Below are positions 58,622 through 64,000 of a DNA stretch of 64,000 nucleotides, one piece after another. Source of the DNA: Rattus norvegicus (lineage: Eukaryota; Chordata; Mammalia; Rodentia; Muridae); assembly GCF_036323735.1 (NCBI RefSeq), contig NC_086023.1:11047001-11111000 (forward strand), in the 5' to 3' direction. Position numbers and translations under genes: made by a program. Position 1 is the stretch's first letter. Each line of letters begins with the position of its first letter. The notes beneath the pieces were generated by a model, which searched no databases, was not told the origin of the DNA, and worked only from the letters and a program-made list of their open reading frames with translations.

Positions 58622-59462
58622 TCCTTCAAAAAATGGATATTTTATTTATTTACATTTCAAATGCTATCCCCTTTCCCAGTTTCCCCTCTGCAAACCCCCA
58701 TCTCATGCCCCCTTACCCTGCTTCTATGAGGGTGCTCCCCCCAACTCTCACCTCGCCACTCTAGCATTCCTCTACACTGGGGTATCGAGCCTTCACAGGA
58801 CCAAGGGCCTCCCCTCCCATTGATGCCAGATAAGGCCCCTTCAGCTTCTTCAGTCCTTCCCCTAACTCCTCCACTGGGGTCCCTGTGATCAGTCTGATGG
58901 TTGGCTTCTAGCATCCACATCTGTATTTGTCATGCTCTGGCGAAGTCTCTCAGGAGACAGCTGTATCAGGCTCCTGTCAGCATGTACTTCTTAGCATCAG
59001 CAATATTGTCTGTGTTTGGTACCTGCAGATGGGCTGGATCCCCAGGTGAGGCAGTCTCTGGATGGCCTTTCCTTCAGTCTCTGCTCCACCCTTTATCCCT
59101 CTATTTCCTTTAGACAGGAGCAATTCTGGGTTAAAATTTTGAAGACGGGGTGCGGGGGGGGGGCGGCTCATCCCTCAACCGGCAGGCCATGCCTAACTTC
59201 TGGATCTGGTTTCAACAGGATCTCCCTCCCCTTTGTGGGGTATTTCAGCTAATGTCATCCCCGAGGGACCCTGGGAGCCTCTTGATTTCCTGGCACCTGG
59301 GACTTTCTGGTTGTTAGCCCCATCTCCCCATCCCCCATTGCTACACACCTCTGATCAATTTTCTAACCCTCTGTACTTCTCCCCCATCTCCTCCCATACC
59401 TGATCCCGCCCCTCTTTTCCCCATCCTCCTCCTTTCTTCCTCCCAAGCCTTCTCCTCCTTTT
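58622..59462 (-). mobile_element. L1 3'UTR (Lx/L1M-type), reverse
   Basis: Opens with a T/A-rich tail and catttcaaatgctatcccct, then cttctatgagggtgctcccc, gatcagtctgatggttggct, cagacaggagcaattctggg-type text and ctggatctggtttcaacagg. A G run at 59149-59163 marks the C-rich part of the UTR. No ORF2 coding is evident. Confidence 0.8.
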
Positions 59463-59469
59463 TCTCTTC

Positions 59470-59615
59470 TTTTTTAAGACATGCTTTCTCTGTGTATCCC
59501 TGACTGTCCTGGAACTCACTCTTTTAACCAGGCTGGCCTTGAACACTCTGAAATTCACCGGCCTGTCTCAGGAGTGCTGGAATTAAAGGCATGTGCCACC
59601 ACTGCCTAGCTGTTC
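59470..59615 (-). mobile_element. B1 SINE
   Basis: tttctctgtgtatccctgac, gtcctggaactcactctttt, accaggctggccttgaacac, gcatgtgccaccactgccta in reverse order. Confidence 0.88.
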
Positions 59616-59619
59616 TTCA

Positions 59620-59835
59620 TTTTTTAAACAAAGATTTATTTTATTATTAGTTTTTAATTATGTTTATTCGTGCATGCATATGAACGCAGATGCCTATGGA
59701 AGTCTGGAGGGCCAGGTCTCCTTGGAGCTAGAGTTACAAATGGTTGTAAGCTGCCCGTTGTGAGTCATGGGAGTTGAACTTGGGTCCTCTGCAAGAGTCC
59801 CTGTCTTAACTGCTGAGCCGTACCTCCAACTCCAT
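59620..59835 (-). mobile_element. B2-type SINE
   Basis: aaacaaagatttattttatt, gcagatgcctatggaagtct, gggagttgaacttgggtcct, aactgctgagccgtacctcc in reverse order. Confidence 0.78.
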
Positions 59836-60479
59836 GTCTTTTTCTACAGTGTCATGGAACACCTCCAGGAGGGCACTGGTCAGAATTTAGAAATGAGTAA
59901 TAAACACAAGACTCGCTTAGTTTACTCAGGCTCATGTGGCAAGATTACCATGCACGGAGTGGTTCGTGAGTGTGAGGATTTGGTTTCTCACAATCCCAGA
60001 AGGAAGGACTCCAAGATCAAGGTATTGGAAGATTTGGTGTCTGGTGAAGGTCTGCTTCTCATAGATGGGTCATTTTCAATATGCCCATTATGTGGTGGAG
60101 AGAAAAGGGAAGGCTCAGGTCTCCTTATCTTGTTCGTGTGGTGTCCACTTCCCTAATAGCCACACTTCAGGAGTTAGGAGGTTAACAAATGAATTCAGGG
60201 AGACATGAGCATTAGGGCAATGGCAGTAACTGAGGCCCACTTTATGGAATAGAGCATGTTCAGTACTGCAGGACCCCTGTGTCCTGAGCTGCTCATTGAC
60301 AAGTTATCTTGGCTTTTATGGTAACTACCCTTCCTTTACACTCACGTTACCACATGTGCATCCTAGAACATTACAGCTCGGTTCTCCTGGGTCTTGATCC
60401 TGACACACGTGTGAACATGTGCACATTTTATTGCACTCGTTTCCTTGTGACGTCTTTATGAGAGCTGTCCACATTACGT

Positions 60480-61000
60480 GTGGTTACAGGTCTTCCCTTG
60501 TGTTAGGAATATTCCTCATACACTGTCTGTGATGGGATATTTGGCTTATTTTCAGTTAGGAAATACCAGGATGGTTAGTAGACACCATCAGTTTCTTTGG
60601 GGTATAAATCTGGGATGGAACTGCCTGTCACGGGGTGTGTCTACCTTCTGTTGTACCAGGTAATGACAAACTGCTTTTCAAAGTTGGTCCTACTGTTTCT
60701 AGTCCTCCACTGCCGAGAGTTTCCAGTAGTTTTATCTTGTTCAACATGTGACATTACCAAACTTGAAAATGTTTAAAATGGTCCGTGGTGGAACAACACC
60801 GTGGTTTTAACCCATGCTTCTAGCTCAGTAATGAAAGCGCATCTTTTCATGTGCATAGGACATTTGGATCTTCTTTTTGGTGAAGGGCCGATTTAAATTT
60901 TTCATGAATTGTTCACCTTTTTAACAAATTCTTCCTTCTTATTTTACTGCTTTGTAAAAGTATTTGTTGTACCTTTTGGATTCGACTCCTTCGTCAATGT
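60480..61000 (-). mobile_element. Ancient L1 relic, reverse (tentative)
   Basis: T-rich text such as tgacaaactgcttttcaaag, gcgcatcttttcatgtgcat and ttggatcttctttttggtga follows the order of old L1M ends. It sits just before the fourth exon. Edges unclear. Confidence 0.45.
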
Positions 61001-61163
61001 TTTTTGAGTAGTATACTGTAAAATTATACACGCGGTATTTATGAATTAGAGGAATTCTGATTCTTTACCTTAGTGCTGATGAGCAAACAAAGATAGAACA
61101 ATTAGAGGAGGCAATAGCAGTCGAGGCTAGTACAAATGAACCCTTTCCTCCTCCTCTCCCCAG

Positions 61164-61362
61164 GTGTCATCATTGTCCCCAGCGCTGGTGTTGGCATTGT
61201 CCTGGGAGGCTACATCATAAAAAAACTGAAGCTCGGTGCCAGGGAATCTGCAAAACTCGCAATGATCTGCAGTGGGGTGTCTTTGCTGTGCTTCTCAACC
61301 CTGTTCATTGTTGGATGTGAAAGCATTAACCTGGGAGGCATAAACATCCCTTACACAACGGG
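61164..61362 (+). CDS. Slco5a1: Slco5a1 internal exon (transmembrane helices 8 and 9)
   Basis: Fourth coding exon. A long pyrimidine tract ending in CCCCAG precedes it and GTGAGT follows. The first two bases complete the Gly codon begun by the preceding exon (Y-T-G-V-I-I-V). It encodes helix 8 (VIIVPSAGVGIVLGGYII), a short basic loop KKLKLGARESAKLA, and helix 9 (MICSGVSLLCFSTLFIVGC), then ESINLGGINIPYTTG at the start of the large extracellular loop. In the family this loop continues in the next exon with a cysteine-rich Kazal-like module, which is not in the window. Small GxxxG-type spacings in helix 8 are typical of packed transporter helices. The exon ends two bases into a Gly codon (phase 2). 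Frame is intact and recognition as SLCO5A1 is secure. Confidence 0.95.
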
Positions 61363-62094
61363 GTGAGTACCTTTCTGGAGCACTGTCCACCATCCCCCCT
61401 GCGTCAGTGGGAGTGAAGTGCGAGCACTGTGTGATCCCACACGTGGGCCGGACTGTCTCTCCTCCCTCCTCTGTGTGTGTCTCTGGAGCTCATGCTCCTA
61501 GAGGGTGGAGGTCAGAGGGTGTCATCTCTGTCTGCGTCCCCTTGGGTCCTCACAAAGTCACCTCCATGGCCTTTTAATTATAGGAGACGAGGAGGAGACA
61601 CTTATTGTACTGATTAAAATGTTTTTAAAGTGCACTGTTCATAATGGGTGGAGAGGTAGCTCACCACCAGGAACGAGGTCAGTACACCAGTAACTAAGTT
61701 GGATCCCCAGAACCCATGTAAAAGTGCCAGATGCAGGGGTACACACTTGTAACCCCTGTGCTGGGGAGCTGGATGGGAGAAGGTGCCTGCGGCTGGCCAG
61801 CAAGTCTGGTCTAATCTGTGGGCCCTAGGCTAATGCTGGACCATTTCAAAAATCAGAATGCAAAGTTCCTGACGAGCAGAAGCACCTGAGCGTGTGTGCT
61901 CATGAGTGTGTACATACATGTAGTCATGTGCCCATGCATATGTTCATGCATGCACCCACATGAACCTACACCCAAACCCATCAAATTTATGAAATTCAAT
62001 CCACTGTGGAAAGTCTTGAGTCCCCCCATTCGCCTACTTCTTCCCGCCTTTGCAAACTAATATAATACTTTTTGCAAACTAGATAATACTTTTC

Positions 62095-63545
62095 TTTCAT
62101 TTAATGTTTTTTCAGAGTACATTTTCTTTATGTTTTCCCTCCCCCAACCCCTCCCAGATCCTCTCACTTTCCTACTCAGCCAATTTCATGTAGTTGCTAT
62201 TAAAAACTAAATGAAACAGTAAGACAAAAATTCCAGAACAAAACAAAAATCTCATACAAACCAAAAACTATGGAGTTCGATTTATGGTGTCCAACTGCTC
62301 CTGAGCATGGGGCTGCCCTGGACTGTGCCTCATAGACCTAGAGAGCCATCACCGAGGAGAACTGAGCTCCCTCTCCCAGCAGGCAACTGCACGTAGCTTC
62401 TTGGTTAGGGATGGGACTTTGTGTCCACTTCCTCTTCTTGGTGCTGAGATTTTGTCTGTTTGAACCTGTAAGGTTCTGTGTGTGCTGAAAGTTTCGGTGA
62501 GGTTATAGGTGGTCAGCCCTGCTGTAAAGGGAAGATGCAGGGTACTTCAAGCAACCCATCAACTTTTGACTCTTAAAGTCTTTTTTGCCCCCTTTTTACA
62601 CAGATCCCAGAGCCTTGAGGGGAGGGTTTGGTGAAGACACCTCACTTAGGATTGAATGCTCACTCTGCACAGTGTCCATTTGAGGGTCTCTGTTAATTGC
62701 CATCTACTGCAAGAAGAAACTTCTCTGCTGAGGGTTTACAGAAATACTGACCAATGGGTATAGCAATATTTCATTTGGAATAATTTCATTGCGATTTTCC
62801 TTTATCAGAATAATAGTCTTAAGTTTCCCTCAGGCCCATGATCTATCTAGTGTCAGGTTCTTGGGCAGTTTAGCAGTGTCAGGAATGGGTTCCATCTCAT
62901 AGAGTGGGCCTTAAAATCCAATATTATTTTATTTGTTTTAAATTTTTAAAAATTGACCTTTTTTTTGTTTTTTGTATGAGAGCTCTGCCTGCATGTATGC
63001 CTGCATGCCAGAAGAGGGTATCGGGTCTCATTATCATATAACCAAAGTGAAGAGCTGCCATGTGTTTGCTGTGATTTGAACTCAGGGCCTCCAGAAGAAC
63101 AGTCAGTGGTCTTAGCCGCTGAGCCATCTCTCTACCTAATTTTGAAAAGTGGTTGATTACTGCCATGACATCCGTGCCACTATTGCACCAGTGGATGTTG
63201 CAGGCAGATGGCTGTTTTAGGTCATAGACTTATTAGTGGTTACTTTTCCTCTCTGGTAGCATGCAGTGTGCCTTCCAGTATCATGAACACTAGTCAATAA
63301 GAGTGAAGCTTGTAGGTGGGCACCACCTAGGTCCTTCTACACTCAATATATAAGTACATGCTGTCTTCAGGTCGTGGAGACCAATAGCATTGAAAATAGC
63401 CTGTGAAGTTTGATGGAGGAATGACTGTGTAACTGGAGATTTTCCTGGGTGGCGTAAGGTGATCAGTTGGGGCATTGTTTACCTCATTATATGGTGATTT
63501 CATTTAAATTCTTACATTATGTACAGGTTTTAGGGCGCTTCTACA
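62095..63545 (-). mobile_element. L1 (Lx-type) 3'UTR, reverse, with B2 inserted
   Basis: Opens tttaatgttttttcagagta and ttttccctcccccaacccct, then gaacaaaacaaaaatctcat, ggggctgccctggactgtgc, and after the B2, gtagcatgcagtgtgccttc, cactagtcaataagagtgaa, tgactgtgtaactggagatt. The phrases are those of the Lx 3'UTR on the opposite strand. Confidence 0.7.
62945..63140 (-). mobile_element. B2 SINE nested in L1
   Basis: tgcctgcatgccagaagagg, gtgatttgaactcagggcct, cagtcagtggtcttagccgc, tgagccatctctctac in reverse order, lying inside the Lx segment. Confidence 0.82.
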
Positions 63546-63691
63546 GTAGTTGGCTTCTGGAGTTTTTTTCAAAAGAACTTTTGTGTTAATTATCCTCCCT
63601 ATATTTCCTCTTTAACTTGTCCTCCACTCCCTCATTATTTAAACTACCTAGTTCAGTTTCTTCCTTATCTTTTAGTAATCTATATTGTTTT

Positions 63692-63760
63692 CTCCTTCCT
63701 TCCTTCCTTCCTTCCTTCCTTCCTTCCTTCCTTCCTTCCTTCCTTTCTTCCTTCTCCTAC
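63692..63760. repeat. (CCTT)n microsatellite
   Basis: About 14 CCTT units then TTCTCC; next to the B1 that follows. Confidence 0.95.
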
Positions 63761-63764
63761 TCCT

Positions 63765-63885
63765 TCTTGAGATAATGTTTTCTCTATATGACATAAATGA
63801 GGGTGGCCTCAAACTCACAGAGACACTCTATTTTCTTCTGCTCCTAATTGTTGGATTATAGGTGTGTGTAATCACACCTGGCTAG
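63765..63885 (-). mobile_element. B1 SINE, diverged
   Basis: gagataatgttttctctata, gggtggcctcaaactcacag, ggattataggtgtgtgtaat, cacacctggc in reverse order. Confidence 0.7.
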
Positions 63886-64000
63886 TAGTTTCATTCAGTT
63901 TTGTGTACCTTTCCAAAATTTCTTTATATGTCAAATACTAAGAACATCTGCTTTGATTTTTTTTTTTACTGTTTTACACTTTAGCTTTAGCATTTGACAA

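Larger units (their letters stand above)
34833..61163 (+). other. Slco5a1: Slco5a1 intron, 26,331 bp, phase 1
   Basis: It starts GTAAGG and ends CCCCAG. It is the largest and most repeat-dense intron of the window. Blocks with nothing recognised include 34840-36240, 36340-37190, 37760-38220, 39200-39660, 39860-40710, 41400-42900, 46500-47130, 52690-53960, 54020-54530, 55360-56070, 57070-57880 and 59840-60470. 36240-36340 looks like a partial reverse B1/B4. 57880-58330 is a C/T-rich block that may be L2-derived but I could not settle it. Confidence 0.92.
61363..64000 (+). other. Slco5a1: Slco5a1 downstream intron (5' part), phase 2
   Basis: It begins GTGAGT and runs off the window. 61380-62090 has a SINE-like stretch (about 61640-61980, gtgg..gaggtagctcac and a CA-rich end) and otherwise nothing recognised. 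The rest is mostly a reverse L1 with a B2 inside it, a CCTT tract and a B1. Confidence 0.9.

Overview
This is a stretch of rodent nuclear genome, most probably rat (Rattus norvegicus). It holds four internal coding exons of one gene, Slco5a1 (organic anion transporter family member 5A1, OATP5A1), on the + strand, inside very long introns. The rodent assignment rests on B1, B2/B3 and ID SINEs, Lx-type L1 3' ends, and long simple-sequence arrays. Rat is favoured by two well-preserved ID (BC1-type) elements with clean target-site duplications, and by a young 5'-truncated L1 whose 3'UTR carries a G-rich polypurine stretch. There is no bacterial, phage or plasmid content, no operon, no CRISPR array and no RNA gene I would defend.

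The exons are 16474-16606 (133 bp), 19263-19474 (212 bp), 34668-34832 (165 bp) and 61164-61362 (199 bp). All have AG/GT borders and join in one open frame with intron phases 1, 2, 1, 1, 2. They encode about 236 residues of the middle of a roughly 850-residue, 12-transmembrane protein: the helix before the OATP signature, the signature itself (split by an intron inside a Trp codon), a lysine-rich and acidic cytoplasmic loop, and the next transmembrane helices up to the start of the large extracellular loop. Promoter, first exons, Kazal-like loop and 3' end lie outside the window.

Layout: 1-16473 is upstream intron (an Lx-type L1 end at 1-607, GAA/GGA tract, intact ID element, a large reverse L1 at 7.6-9.4 kb). 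16607-19262 is a short intron. 19475-34667 holds several SINEs, an L2 relic, a 0.5 kb GAT/GGT array and a 37-bp minisatellite. 34833-61163 is the largest intron and the most repeat-rich: two B2 SINEs at one target site, a 23-copy G-rich minisatellite, a young L1, AT and R/Y tracts, an ancient L1 split by a hAT element, and a second GAT/GGT array with 45-bp order. 61363-64000 is the start of the next intron and is mostly a reverse L1.

No new biological system is evident. The observations worth checking are the atypical OATP signature and loop motifs, a palindromic RFX-type X-box in the upstream intron, a CCAAT/TATA-like block that may be a solitary LTR or promoter, nested and same-site retroelement insertions with readable duplications, and several structured tandem arrays. 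Repeat names come from recognition by eye, so family names and edges are approximate.
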